Assembly (NCBI GenBank): GCA_963920765.1
Contig: OY987248.1
Span: forward strand, 11,752,539-11,816,538
DNA: 64,000 bases
Direction: 5' to 3'
DNA from: Ulota crispa
Lineage: Eukaryota; Streptophyta; Bryopsida; Orthotrichales; Orthotrichaceae
The position numbers and the translations under genes are program-made. Below are positions 45,193-58,500 of the stretch, one piece after another. Numbering within the stretch: the first letter of the stretch is position 1; every line of letters starts with the position of its first letter. The notes under the pieces were generated by a model that saw nothing but the letters and a program-made list of their open reading frames with translations, did not search any database and had not been told where the DNA came from.

Positions 45193-46087
45193 GTAAGCTT
45201 ACGCAATGCCCTCGCCAACTGCTCTTCCCTGTTTTCTTTGAAGCGCTTTCAAGTGCTCGGTAACAACTCCTGCTGTGTGGAACCTCTGCACGAAGTCTGA
45301 TGATTTGAATTTCTGTGGAATTCGCATCCTATAGTAATCAACATTTCTCTGTCCTCTCGTTTGTGACCGCTTTTGAGGATTCTGTCTTCGTTTTTTTGAT
45401 TGGCTGGCTATTCGATGGAAGCGAACGTCTTATGATGAATTAGGGTTTCTGTGCTCGGGGCGAAGTTTTTTAATGAATCGTCATCCAAGATGCAAACGAA
45501 ATCGTCAGAAGTGTGTGCCGTGAATTTGATCTAAAGTGCTTTAAGTAGAATCTGCGCTTTGTAGAGTGGTTTGCACATTTAGGGTTTGAGTAGCTGGATT
45601 GCATATGGTATCTTAAACGATCCTGTTTTTTTATCCTTTTATATAATATGAATTTCATGTGCAGGGACTTTATAATGTAGTTTTTCACATTTTAGTATTG
45701 ACAAACTGTTTTAGGGTTTTGAAATTGAGCAGGACTGTTAGATCGGTGCGATACTGGTGATTTTAGTGTTTATGACTCCGGAAGTGCCCGAACTGGAAAA
45801 TGAGAGTTCACTTTGGAAGCAAAGAAAGTTTGATTTTTTACAGCAGCTTTTTAGTATTAAGTATTTATTGTTCAATAATGTAGGTATGGATTCTTTTTTT
45901 GTAGTGGTGTATTTTGCGATCTTTAATGAAGGTTTCTAATTGACTGGTTTGTATCATTTAATTGTTTGCATTGCCATTTCCTACACCAAACCGCCTTTTA
46001 CACATCTTTTTTTTAACTTGCTAGCTTCAGGAAAGTATTGGTGATTTTGGATACATACAAACGCGGCGGTGCTGCCATTTTTTTGCT

Positions 46088-47698
46088 ATGGCTCTCCTTG
46101 ACACTCTGTGTGGACATCATCCTGCAGTACTGGCGGGTTTGGCATTCCTGTTCTCAGTCGGTTTCCTCCTCCAGATTCTGGTAACATTCCATGCCAGTTT
46201 TTGTATGATCTTTTATACCAAAGAATATGAAAGTAGGTGGTACTAGTGTTTTTTGTTTATGAGGTTTATTTGGCATATGTTTGCTAATACGAACTCCCGT
46301 CTTTAGCAAATTTTGTCGCTTTTTACGAATTCATCAACTCTATTCAGCTCACTTGTTTCATCTGTAGTAATACTGGTTATAGTCTACTACTATAAGACAT
46401 CTGTGCGTGAGAGAGAAAGGGGGCCTAATCATGTGCTGCTCCTATTGCTGCATTCCAGGGATGTGCTTTGTACAATAACTGGTGGCCGATGCTCACTGGT
46501 AATACTTCTCTTCTAGGTTTTGTGCTGATTCTCACCAAGTATTTGGCAGAGCAAGTGGTACTAACTAGCACAGTCTTTTTGGAATATGCTATTGATCAAG
46601 GTCATGCATAGAGTATATCTTCTGTGAAGGAGATTTGATTTTCGGTAGTTTAAGAAGTGACGTTCAATGATGTGATGTGTGCGATTGCTGAGTTCTGATT
46701 AATTATATACTGGAATGTTCCTTTTACAGGCCTTATGTATATAGTGCTGCCGATGCCTTGCTTGTTTTTTGGAGGCAATTCGTCCGGGTTTATTTCTTCA
46801 GAAGGAGGCGAGTAAGTATCCCTTGACCGCACTGAAATTCGTCGGTAATGGGTGTCTTGCACATCTTGACTCCGTGGGAACTTTTCTTTTGGTCAATACT
46901 AAATTCTTTTTCTGATCAGCACATGTAATCTTTTTAATTTAATCTAGTGATGTTGAATCTGGCTACACTCATTTAATTTTAGGGAAAATTTCATGGATAC
47001 CCCTGAAGTTTGCAATATTTACATAGCGACCTCTGCTTTTTCAGAAATTACACAAATACCCTTCGACCAGAATTTTCAGGCGTTTGTTTTGTTCTGCATG
47101 CTACTTCCCTTCTTCCGTTGTGCACACGTTGCTTCTTTTTTGTTTCATTACATTCCCTTCTTCAACATTGGTCATGAAGTACAACCACAACAAATAAATT
47201 CCTAAACTTTTTGGTCCAAGGGTATTTGTGTAATTTCTGAAAAAGCAGGGGTATCTATGTAAATATTGCAAACTTCAGGGGTATCCATGAAACTCTCCCT
47301 TAATTTTATCATTTTCACTATACGATCAATTAAATTGCTCATTTTAAAATGCACAAATCCTTGGTCCTTGAGGTGCAAGTTAATTCTGTTTTATTTTATT
47401 CTTCAATCACAATTGCAGAATGGCTCAATAGTTCATTGCTTTTCTGATAGCTGAGGTCTGTCTGCATATTCATTGAACTTGAGTTGGCATGGTTGTGTAT
47501 GGATGTGACAGCTGGGAGGATGCTGCCAAGTTCCTTACCGGGTTCTCTTCAATGGGAAGCATTGCCATCCCCGCTATTTTGCGGCATGCAAACCTCATCA
47601 CAGCAGGCGCTATGTGGATTGAGTTTGCGGCTTTTTTTGTTCTTCTAGCCACAGTGGTGATATTCCAACAAGTGACTCAAGAGGACGATTATTACTGA
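46088..47698 (+). CDS. VPS55: VPS55-family endosomal membrane protein
   Basis: Exons 46088-46180, 46459-46498, 46730-46811, 47512-47698; GT-AG, phases agree, 133 aa, close to the usual 130-140 for the family. Recognisable blocks are CALYNNWWPMLTG, YIVLPMPCLFFGG, DWEDAAKFLTGF and SIAIPAILRHANLI. Four hydrophobic segments are evident (about 12-32, 46-60, 86-105, 107-125), and the tail is acidic (QEDDYY). VPS55 (LEPROT/OB-RGRP relatives) works with VPS68 in late-endosome-to-vacuole sorting; in plants it affects endosome and autophagosome traffic. Its own leader exon lies 0.9 kb upstream. The third intron carries a MITE (46981-47300). Downstream, about 47700-48100 is probable 3' UTR. Confidence 0.93.
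46981..47300. mobile_element. AGGGAAAATTTC-family MITE in VPS55 intron 3
   Basis: 320 bp with strongly paired ends (AGGGAAAATTTCATGGATAC and the mirrored GTATCCATGAAACTCTCCCT). It is flanked by TAATTTT on both sides (or TTAATTTT if the last T is counted with the repeat). It is nearly a complete palindrome at both ends with an unpaired middle shared with copy 3. Confidence 0.8.
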
Positions 47699-49689
47699 TG
47701 CTTGTCTAAGGGACGGGTTTCAGATGTCTTGTACAAATTCTCTTGCCTTCTAATTAGATTACACTACAAATGCTTTGACATTGTTTAGAGATTCATTCCA
47801 TGAGTGACTTCATCAACCTTGTTTACAGTGGGTACAGGCTGTGTGTTGTGCAACATAACTTCCCTTGTTCCACAGGAAGATTTGCAATCAATCATCTGGG
47901 ACATAGTTGCAACTGTAGTTACGCTTATGAGCTACGAGTAAGCGGTGAAAGTAAGAGAGCCAATTACTTGGAGCACATGATGAGACTTGAATCAACGGAG
48001 CTGTTACATAGATAACGAAGCGCACCATTGATTATCAATGGTGTATGGTACGGACATCATGATAGATAATTTAGCATAGTTTTCTAAAAAATATTTCCTT
48101 GTACTTTACATTATATGAAGCTTTGTGAGGAGCACTAATGTTCACTCTTCTCTTTTGTGACTATCTTTGAAGATGCAACTTTAGGTGACGTTGAGTGTGC
48201 AAAAGTGAGAGTCTTAGTAATTGGACATGTAGACATAAGATCCTGGGCTCTTATTCAATTTGAGTTAAAGAACTCTAATATAGTTTGGACTCTGTTTGAT
48301 TTGTGTATATTCAAACTTGGGTTTGTGAGATTCCAAATTTAAGTATGCATAAACATGTCGTTTTCAACAACACTAAGCTTTATTTACAAGGTGTGCAACT
48401 CGGAGGTTTTGTTTTGAGGTTATTAGAGTTGTTGCTTTTGAAATTGTAATGGACACCACAATATTTAGTGGATGCAAAGGTGCATCTTTCATAGCATCTT
48501 TTATAGCATCTTTATAGCATCTTTATAGCATCTTTATAGCATCTTTGTATTTGGGTTTTTAAATAGAATTATAATATATATGTATGTGACACCAAATTAT
48601 TTGTTGTGATCAATTGCTATCCAAGATGTACTTTAACCAATGGAATCATTGTCTTGTGTTGAGATAACGATCCAATTTTACTTAAGAATTTATTGGTGGA
48701 GAAGGATATAAATATTTTATTGCAAAGAAAATGAAGTCAATTTAATGACTTTTGAGATTTTGATGATTGGATAAAAAGAAATTGGTGTCAATGATGGATA
48801 GATAGTGCATGTAATAGAATTGTAGGTAGTCTACTATATACTAGACAAGAGTTTAACAAATATTTCCTTGACACTGGCTTCTATTCTTGGTTTGTTTTCA
48901 ATCATGTGGATAATTGTAATTAATCACTTTTTAAGGAAGATATTTGGACAAAGTTTATTTTAGATTAAAGCATTTTTCATAAAATCTTTAGGGATAGAGC
49001 AAACATGTGGTGGCATTGATATATAGTTTACATTCACATTTTTGTTGTCAACCAACTTTGAACTCAAAGTAGTGGAACTTTTTCATTACACGTATACAAT
49101 AAGCCATTACCTTAGAGCCTAACCAACACATGCCAATTATAAGCTAGTCCTACATCCTTGCATACAATTGCTATATATTGGTGAATCCTTTACAAAGCAT
49201 AGTTTACCCTACAAAGCATAATTTACCCAACAAATCACCATTTGTCCATGCATTTTCCAAAATTGCATTTTTGTTGCATTTGGCAATAATGGTAGTACAC
49301 CTAACTCCCTTTAATTACACTTGTTATGATTTTACACTCTCTTTATGTTCCAAGTATCTCTCTGGTTGTATATACATATTTAATTTGATGTAGTTTACAT
49401 GTGAAGTTCTAAATACCAAGCCAAGGGTTGTGTATACATTGCATATTAGTAGATCTTGAGTTGAAGCTTGTTACATGTTTTTTTGTGATGTCATATATGA
49501 ATCACAAAACTTTTGAAAGAATCACCAAATTTGTCATGTATGCTAAGACTATGATTGTTGCTAGCAGAATCATTTTATACCTTTCACTTTAGGAATCACA
49601 TAGGAGCCCTATTCAACAAATGAGATGTATTTCTAATGAAGCACATGTTACATAATGTATTACTCATTAGAATTAAAGGTGATGCCACT
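47699..49689. other. Convergent intergenic region between VPS55 and the F-box gene
   Basis: About 47699-48150 is probable VPS55 3' UTR. A tandem array of TTATAGCATCT-type units lies at 48482-48546. The rest is AT-rich with no recognised gene or element. ORFs at 47800-48015, 48157-48342 and 49178-49393 show no family features. Confidence 0.45.
48482..48546. repeat. Short tandem repeat, TTATAGCATCT unit
   Basis: Five to six copies of an 11-13 bp unit containing ATAGCATCTTT are joined head to tail, the last three identical. Simple slippage repeat. Confidence 0.85.
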
Positions 49690-52600
49690 TCATGAGAGCA
49701 ACATCAAAAAACAATGAGATGGTTGAAAGGAGACTTCAAAGAAGAGGCAACCCTTGGGCTGCCATTTGCTTCTTTGAACATTGGTCAAAGAGAGATGATG
49801 AATGTGTTTAACACCACTAAAAGGATATTGGGGAAGCCACTTCCAAACATGCCTCTTTACATTGTAGGTTAGTAGAAGAAAACTTGTGAGGTCCAAAAGG
49901 AAAATGCTCTCACCCATGCCAATACATGCGTAACTTCGAAGTTGGTAACCAAGTTGCCATCCTTCTATGCTATGTGTTTGTGACAACTTTGTAACTTCCA
50001 CTTTTTCCTACCAAAGCCACACAAACAAATCAACCATGCTAGCAATAAAAATTAGAAAAAAGATGCTTTTATAAGTTGGGGGATTAGAAACTTTATACAC
50101 AATCATGTATATTGATCAACCAAATTAAAACATTATCTCTATTTATGGTGTAATTTAATTCCATTCAAAGTGATGTTCCATCTATTTTGCATCTCCTAAA
50201 AATGAAACTAAAAAAACTTTTTGAAAACATGTACTGAAAGACAGGAAATTTTAAATCCAAATTTGCCAAACCATTCAGTCTTGTGTTTACAGATTTTCTG
50301 TTCTTCCCCACATTACTTTCAAAATCCAAGATCCAGCATATTGCTTGTGTTTGAGAGCACAGCAGAAAATTGAAACAACCTATGGAAGTTATTTACAATC
50401 TTCTTTATCCTATGTATATAGAACCTAATGAAGGTACTCAAATAACTTGCTCTAATCTCATGATTTACTTCATATGGTCACTTGACTTATTTTGTCACAC
50501 ACTCGCATGTAAGTTGTTCACAATGGCCTACCAATTATACGGAAATCTAACAATGCTCACTTCTAAGAGTCACAAAATATTAATTAACTACCATTTAAAT
50601 CAAACTCTTGAGTTTTAAGTTATTTCTAAATGACACTAGTCTGCAATTCAGTTTCTTCAAAATACACTAAATTTTTATGTATATTGAAATGCAAAAAACA
50701 TCTAAAATACACTCCTCTAGAAATAGACTAAGAATAAGGTTATCAAAATGAAAAACAAATAGCATCCATCTATTCCTATTTTGCACTTTAACTAAGTGCA
50801 TTTATATTAAAATAGTTTTGCACCAGCAAGTTCGACTTTGGGAAACTTTGAAAGTTTCAACACGTCAACACCTAATACCGTTTGACCTCTAGAATTTCGT
50901 GGCCCACTCAAAAACAGTGTTTCATTTCTTTGAATTTTTTGACATTGCCATTCTTTGTGTTCTCAGCAAATACAAGAGCCCGATGGAAAGATTACAATCC
51001 CACCAATTGCAAGATTACGAACTTCATAGTCATCGCTATATTCATGAAGTTTGGAAAATTCCAAGTTCTAAATATGAAAATCTACTAGACGACAGATTCT
51101 CCTACCAGCCTTGTTTGCATTTCGTTTGATTCTAATCAAGAAGTCTTGAATTGACCAATTTTCTCATTCACAACATATCATGCACAAGTCTACTCCCAAA
51201 ATTTACATAACAATTTCTTTCAACTTGAATTTGATCACCTATCGTTTCATCTATAATTGACTTGTGGACAAAAGTATCATGTTCTTTTGAGAATTTTTAA
51301 ACCGCTTGAATTCATGAGGTTTTGGGCTAATGATCATAAGCAAATCCTCCAACATCTAAAGTAGACCTAGTGAAGGCGAGAGCTAATATTTTTAAGGGAA
51401 AATTTCAAAGATACCCCTGAAATTTGCGATTTCTGCATAGATACCCCTGCTTTTCAGAAATTGCACAAATACCCTTGGACCAAAAAAATTAGGCATTTAT
51501 TTGTTGTGCTTGTACTTCGTTCATGACCAATATTGAAGAAGGGAATGTAATGAAACAAAAAAGAAGCAACGTGCACACAAAGGAAGAAGGGAAGTGGCAT
51601 GCACAACAAAACAAACGCCTGAAAATTTTGGTCCAAGGGTATTTGTGTAATTTCTGAAAAAGCAGGGGTATCTATGCAAATATTGCAAAATTCAGGGCTA
51701 TCCATAAAATTTTCCCTATTTTTAAACAGCTGTGTCCTAGATTTTGTTATATACACAGAAGTGTTTGTAATTAGATGTGAAAAGATAGTCCCAAAATGTA
51801 GATAGTGTCCCAGTTTGCTGATTATGGTGTTCAATTGCAAACTCTACTCTTGAACAAACAAACAAAAGCGAGGGTTTACCTGTTGCGAGTTTGGAGCGTG
51901 CGAGGGACCGGGCAGGAGCAGGAAGACGGTGATTTCCAAGAGCGAGGCAGCGTAGTCGACCCATTCACCGACAATCATGTACACAGATTCCAGGCACTCC
52001 ACCACGTGCAAGTTGGTCACATGCAGGGGCCTCTTCTCCGTTTGGAGATGCCGCAGCTTCGTCCAGTGCCCCAGCATGTCGGTGCTCACCAAATACCTGA
52101 AATGTCAGTGTCAGCAACTCACCACTCCATCCAAACTGCACTTCATAATTGATATAAACAATGCGTTTTTTTTGCTTACGAATGACCAAAATCCATTGTT
52201 TGAATGGTCAAACGTCCCATTCAAATGTGACTTTTCCACACTATACAATGTTTCACGTAAAAATAATGGATTCCATGTTGAATTCCTGCATATGGGAGCT
52301 AATGTGAATATGACTCCTCATCTTTGAGGGGAGAGAAGAGTCTGTCTTTTAAAAAGTGAAAATGTTTTATTTCATTCTATTTCATTTGACGCGTTTTTCA
52401 AATGATATTCAACCATTGACATGAAATTTATACTTGTCGTGATAATTTTTAGATTATGCAGTTTAATTATGCCAGTGAAGCTAATGTAGTAATTATATCG
52501 AATGAAATGTAACTAACCTTCATTTCATCATTATTACCCCTACAATCTATTAGTTTTCTGTAACTTTGTACGTGAAACTATCTATTCCTTTGGAAAAACT

Positions 52601-54352
52601 CGTATAATTTGATGAAGAGAATAGGCACTTCCTTTTTTTGAACGACTTTTCCTTAAACACCTTGGGACCAAATGAAAGGGTATATTACGGGGTTTCAGAC
52701 TTTGACAAGGTCATTCACAAAAACTGTTTACGTTGGAATGAGATTTCTACTTATATCACGTATAACCAATTTTTGAGAATTAGAGAAACACCCCGTTTTG
52801 AACTAGAAAAAATTGTTCGTGTGGCATCTAAATATATTTTTTCTTGGACTGCCTCATGGTTTCTTCAAAAAAAAAGCCAGATCGAATGAAATAAAGTTGA
52901 TATGGCCGTATAAACACATGTGGAGGTGTTTATTTCACCAACCAATGGAGTTGTTTGTCTCACCAACCAATGGAGATGTTTATAGGTTGTGACATAAGCT
53001 CTTATGTCAGAGAGCAGTTATACTCAACATAAGCACAAAATGTCAGTCTGAAACCCCCTGTTGCCGCAGATTTATGAGTTGTCTGAAACTTGTACTTTAC
53101 AGTAAACATAAGACCTATAATTTTCCAATACATACGTTTCAGTGTGCAGGAGGTTACCTGACGTAAAGAGGCTCAGTGGGAAGCGTGAAGAGGTCGATTG
53201 CTCCGTCTGCTTCCACCCGTTCCGTGACGACGCAGTATAGGACGTTGTTGCACAGAGCGCCGTTTTGAGGGTTGAAAAACACGCCCAGGTTGTGGAGAGG
53301 CATGGTGGTGTCTGTGGTCCAAGCATTCGTGATGGAGCTGTAGACTTCTAGGTATGCGCGCATTCGGTGGTCGTACAATCCAACCACCAATGCATATGTG
53401 CCGCTGGATGATCTGTCCACAATCAGCTGTGTGAAGATCCATACATATCCCAGTGCTCCAGGCTCCGCGTTGAAAATCAACATGTCCGGAAGTTTTCGAC
53501 ATTCCTGTGTGATAGGGTTGCATATGAAGAGGCAGGTTGCTCCAGTCTCACTGTTCCTGTCTCGAAAACAATGGAGCCCTCCGTCGCCTGATCATTGTGT
53601 GACCTGCAAGCAAGAATTAAAATTCCTTCCCACATGAAGTTAAACAATGGTGGTTTTCAAGCCTCATATGCAGTAAAACATGGAGTAGCCACCGCATCAC
53701 TTATTCGAGGGCCACAACCTTGTATATTTATAGTAATTGAAGACTTGAAAGAGGTGACATTCAATTCAGTGCAATGTTGCTTATCTACCTCCTGAGATGA
53801 TAAACCTCCTCTACCACACCAAAAGTGTCATCTGTACGTTTTCAGTGACTATTGGATTGCTTCACCGTTGAAAGCGGAGCATTCAAGAGAGTCTGAAACC
53901 CTCGAATGAGTTTTACAGAAGGAGGAAGAGGGAGAGGACTTACTTGCCACTACGTCTTTAACTTGAAGGGGCAGGCACGGCATGGCCGGCATGCTTAACC
54001 ATCGATTAAGATCTGGACAATAGGCCGTGCAAGCAAGAGCATCGCCAATCGAAAGGAACAGAAGAAGGTGGGATACGTGAGGAGACAGATCCGCCCATGA
54101 AAGGCCATTGCTACGAATCGCTTGAAACTTGGGGGAAAAGATAAAAGTAGCCCAGCTCCTGCAGACTGCTCGACACCGGAACAAGATAGGAAGCGGCAAA
54201 GAAGCAATCATTTTCTCGACCAAGTCCACTGAAAGCTGCTCCTATACTCTGGAGTCCATAGCTCTTCCCTCTTCCATCTCCTGCAACCGGATTAGTTCAT
54301 ACTCGTTACGGCCCTTATCCCATTCCTCCAAGGGACAAGCGCTGTTCAACAT
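49690..54352 (-). CDS. F-box/kelch-type protein gene with a stop codon in the F-box
   Basis: Exons in coding order: 54352-53944, 53587-53158, 52096-51880, 50007-49690; GT-AG, all phases agree, 457 codons. After the ATG at 54352 the frame reaches AMDSRV, then TAG (54244-54242), then EQLSVDLVEKMIASLPLPIL and FRCRAVCRSWATF. Plant F-box proteins have Trp (MDSRVW) exactly where TAG stands, so TGG to TAG is the likely change. The rest is open and typical: ASDGGLHCF, CNPITQECRKLP, the galactose-oxidase/kelch-like region (TYALVVGLYDHR, LEVYSSITNAW), and a last exon with SYACIGMGESIFLL, YNVKRHVWKWLPQYPFSG and FEVSFQPS. Such proteins are substrate receptors of SCF ubiquitin ligases. If translated only from the next ATG (54211), the F-box would lack its first helix. 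It is either a young pseudogene or a shortened protein. Introns hold an AGGGAAAATTTC MITE. Confidence 0.75.
51395..51717. mobile_element. AGGGAAAATTTC-family MITE in an F-box gene intron
   Basis: 323 bp, AGGGAAAATTTCAAAGATAC to CCATAAAATTTTCCCT, flanked by ATTTTTA on both sides (TATTTTTA if the last T is shared). It lies in the last intron of the F-box gene. The 128-codon ORF at 51454-51840 is inside it and is not a gene. Confidence 0.8.
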
Positions 54353-55511
54353 CGAAATTTGCAATGGCTCACTCAAGTTTTGAAATTTTCAAAGGAAACA
54401 GGAACGGAGGTTCAACCGGTACCTTGCGCATCCGAGCAGCCATCCTGTGAAAGTGTTAGTCATAGACGACCCTTGCCAACCAATCTCCGCAGTACGAGCT
54501 ACCTATTTCTTCTTCAGCCATCACAAACATAACCTTTACAAGAAGCGAAATTCAGCCCTTACGAGCAGAGGCTCCCGAATCCTGACATTGTAAGTATCAT
54601 GTCAAATATCCCGATCAGTCCCTGTCAAGATCTCAGCTTTAAAGGCCAAACTATCGACCGGTATATACGCCGATCCTCTGAAATCACTTTAATGGGCTTG
54701 GATGCAAGGAACGAGTCTAAGTATTGTGTAACAATAATATCAACCTCAATCTGAAGAAAAAGCAACAATCTACTCGACCCGATTGAACCGGCAACCGAAC
54801 AACTAAAATACGAGTGACGCCATTATTGAGCATGCCACGAAATGTACCATATGTGGTCCCAGTAATAGTCAATACGCCATATTCGCAACTGGTGTGTACT
54901 CCATGTGAATACCAATTTTCAATTGCCCATCCTAATACGAGAGAGGTTCGAACATTCTCATCAAAGTACCTCGATCTATGTCAAATTGGGGTGAGCCAAG
55001 ATAAGAGAAAGAGCACCACAGCTGCTGATACTATTTCTACACATGAAATTATGTTGGTGGTCGGAAGTCGGACAGAAAGTTGGAACTGCATGCCGCCATA
55101 GAAGTGTGAGAGAGAAGGCAACTTAACGGAGAAAAAGGGACGGTGATGATCGTTCGGGTGAAGGTTCACGTGAAATCCGCCAACCGCTTTTCTAACCACG
55201 CCTCCTTGTATTCCCGGCCCCCTCTCAGCCTAAAAAGGCATTTCACCTCCTTGCATTCCCTGTCCTCCTGTAACCTCACCACAAGTAAATAGGAGGACAC
55301 GGCAGCAACAAGAAGACCTAGGGAGCTCGAGACACGACAAAGCGCAGCAAATGGAATGCACGCCTGACAACCTTAAACGATGACGTCCTGTTTGCGAACC
55401 ATATCATTTGTCGATCCAGTAATGCAAGTCTTTCTAGGAGTTCCGACTCTCTTTCCTCTATCCTATCACAGTAGCCACGATTGCACGCCTCGGCACTTGG
55501 TCACTATGACA
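54353..55511. other. Upstream region of the F-box gene and 3' flank of ROF1
   Basis: Both neighbours are transcribed leftward, so this 1.16 kb should carry the ROF1 3' UTR (right part) and the F-box promoter and leader (left part). Base composition is nearer to genic than in the transposon-rich spacers. I see no repeat ends and no convincing exon. Confidence 0.4.
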
Positions 55512-58500
55512 TTATCCCTGTACTGAAACTTGTGAAAGATTGTCCTGCGCTGGGTCTTGTGGAAGCTTTCCCAAGCGTATTTCCGTTTGCTTGGACTCTT
55601 TTTCATCCATTTTAATTAGTCGCTCAAACATGTTGCCGTAAACCTTAGCTTCTCTTTTGCTGTGAGCTACCTTTTTTACATTCAATTTTTTCTGCTCCAA
55701 CTTCGCGTCCCTGCAATTCACACCCTTACATTAGCTATTGTGACACTGAGAAAGTGAAGTTCCAACTCAGTTTGGTAGTGGTGTATACATTGGCGAGTGC
55801 TATAGAGATTGTGGGATTGATGTGTACTGACCTGTTATCGGGATCAATTTCCAGCACCTTCTTGAGATCCTCCTCAGCAAGTTCGAGATCCATCAGCACT
55901 GAATATGCTTGGGCTCTTCTGAAAAGCGCCTTTACGTTTAGGGACTCTGTTTCCAAAACCTGCATCAATTTTACAATTTCTTGAGAAAACAGAGAAAGAG
56001 ATTCTTGAGAAAAGAAATAGACGATTTGAGCAGAGTGTGACAGTTATATGTAGTAAACCTTGGAAGTCAATTCAACAACTTCTGAGAAGTTATTCGACTT
56101 GAGCTTGCACGCCGCATCATTCAATTTCAGAGAATTCTTTAGACTCTGGGCCTCAAACTTTTCGTCACCATCAGCAAAAATTGAGTTATATTCTACGAAC
56201 TTCGCTCCCTGCAAGAAAAATCAAGTATACATTAATTGTCTCTGCATGCAATTACTATCAACTGAGAGGGTCTTTGAAAACGAAGGAGAACAAGAAAAAA
56301 ATACCTTCTCATACTTTCTCGCAGCAAGAAACAGTTTCCCTTTCTTGAAAAGTTCGTTGCCTTGTTCCTTTTTCTTTGCAGCTGCCGCAATCTTCTGAGA
56401 TCCATCCAAGTCCCAAGAATCCTTCTCCTGTAATTACACATACCACGTGGCAGTAGTAAGAAATCGCAAAGCTTTTGGTTCTACCAAGTTTCCAACACAA
56501 TTAGGTCACCACATTGATTATGATACCTTGATAAAACTGATCATCTCAATTTCATACGTCAAAGTTGAGTTAGCAGGAACGAGGGCTGAATCGCACTGCT
56601 TTTCCGCATCCCCAAACGCGTACTCTGGAGGAATCTGGACAATGCATTTCTCCCCCTTCTTCATACTGGCGAGTGTTTCTTCCAAACCTGGAACAACTTC
56701 GTCTGCACAGAACACAGCATCTCTTACAGATTCAAACGTAAAATCGCTTCAGGAAGCCCGAAGGGTAGAGTGCAAAACCTAGTTCCAGATGAAGTGTCCG
56801 TGAGGTCAATTTCGGAAGTGAAATTTGATGATATATAGTACCTCCATCAATACGAACTGTGATAGGTTGTTCCGGAAGGCCTTTTTTCTCAAAAACGGTC
56901 CCATCTGACAGAGCGCCAACATACGTCACTGCACCTCAAGCAACTTCGCTTCAGAACCATCACTTCACAATCATGTTCGCTTCAGCAACAATGAATGCCA
57001 CTGAAATGAACCATGGTTATAGTGCACTCAAAAGAACTATCATCATATTTTTTTAAAACAGCAAAATCAAAGACATTGGCACTTCTCCAGACGTCGGTTT
57101 CAAACCTCGGATCTATGCTAGGCTTAGATTCTAGAGCTCTGAGCACTTGAATGTCACAATTTTGGCATTATGAAACAGTCACGTCATATTAACGAACATG
57201 ACCGTGACCGAACCTGTCACCGTCGATCCATCATTGGGCTTCTCATAGCTTTCCCCTTTACTCGTGATTTTTTTAATGATCTTTATGTCATCTGTCACTT
57301 CCTCAACGGAATTCCACGAAATCATCTCGAGATCCACAGCGAGCGTAGCATTTGGAGGCACAGCTCCTTCAGACCCCTCCGCTTTTCTACCTTCTTCTCC
57401 AAAGCCATCTGCATCGACAGAATATTGACCCAATTCCCATCCTTCATCAGATATTGAAAGGCAAAAACAAGAGTTAAATCTAACGGACATAATACTTCTG
57501 AAAATGATGGATAACTTGATCGATAGAGTTCAAAAGTTTGTATGTACATGGAGACAGCACTCTCAAAATAACCTTCTCCTCAATCTTCATACTCTTCACC
57601 GCATGAGGGATGGCTTCGCAAAACAATCCTGCAAGATAAGTTGAAAAGTAGTAAGAAAAAAATCCCTTTTCGTTTGTATATCTCTCTATGAACACTCTAT
57701 TGAAGGAAATTCGAAGATTAAGAGTCCCAAGCAGCTGCTATTGTAACAGATGGATCATGTTGGAGACATCAAAGTGCAACTCGACCAGTACCGACGATGG
57801 ACCACATTCAAATACTGGAAACAGTACATGTTAGGGATCGAGCAGACTCCCAAGGATACTGAATGAAGCATACCTTCTGAAACAATAAACTGCACTCCCT
57901 CGTCTGGAGACTTCGATACTACCGTGCCATCCTCCAGCTTTGCCTCGTACTTCACTGGAGACATTGCATTAAACTTCAAAAAAAAGAAGCACTCGTAACC
58001 TCAGCAAGACGATGCCAAAACATCCAGCTTGGACAGTTTACACCACAAACTTCGACAAAGAGAGTGAATCCTCTCAACCAAAAGACTATCTAGATGGTCG
58101 CCAGATTGATACACTACACATTCGAAAAGTAATTCCTGTTAATATCGTCAGGAGATACTTGAATGTATCTTTGCAGATACGAACTCAATGATCCAAATTC
58201 GAATTTCATCCTCAACTCGACTCAATCCTCTACTTTGGGCCACAACAAGGATAAGGTAAATCTCTAAATTTTTTGTAGAGGTCTAAAATTGAATTTAGAT
58301 CTGGATTGAATTGTCAGATACACTTCTGTTTTGGAGGTCAAAGTACTAATACACAAGATTGAAAATTACTGGATGGACTGAAAGGCTGTCTCTAATGCAG
58401 GGGTCGCTAATTTTCTCAGATGGCACCGTGAATAGCTTCAAGGATATAATTCCAACGTTGGGACGAGCTAGTCTCAGAAGGTCACCTTTCACTTCATCTT

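Noticed and set aside
52638-52889. An 83-codon + strand ORF inside an F-box gene intron
   Set aside because: No recognised family and no start context; the surrounding intron appears non-coding.
54945-54960. GGTTCGAAC as a tRNA T-arm
   Set aside because: The upstream 60 bp do not fold into the acceptor, D and anticodon arms.
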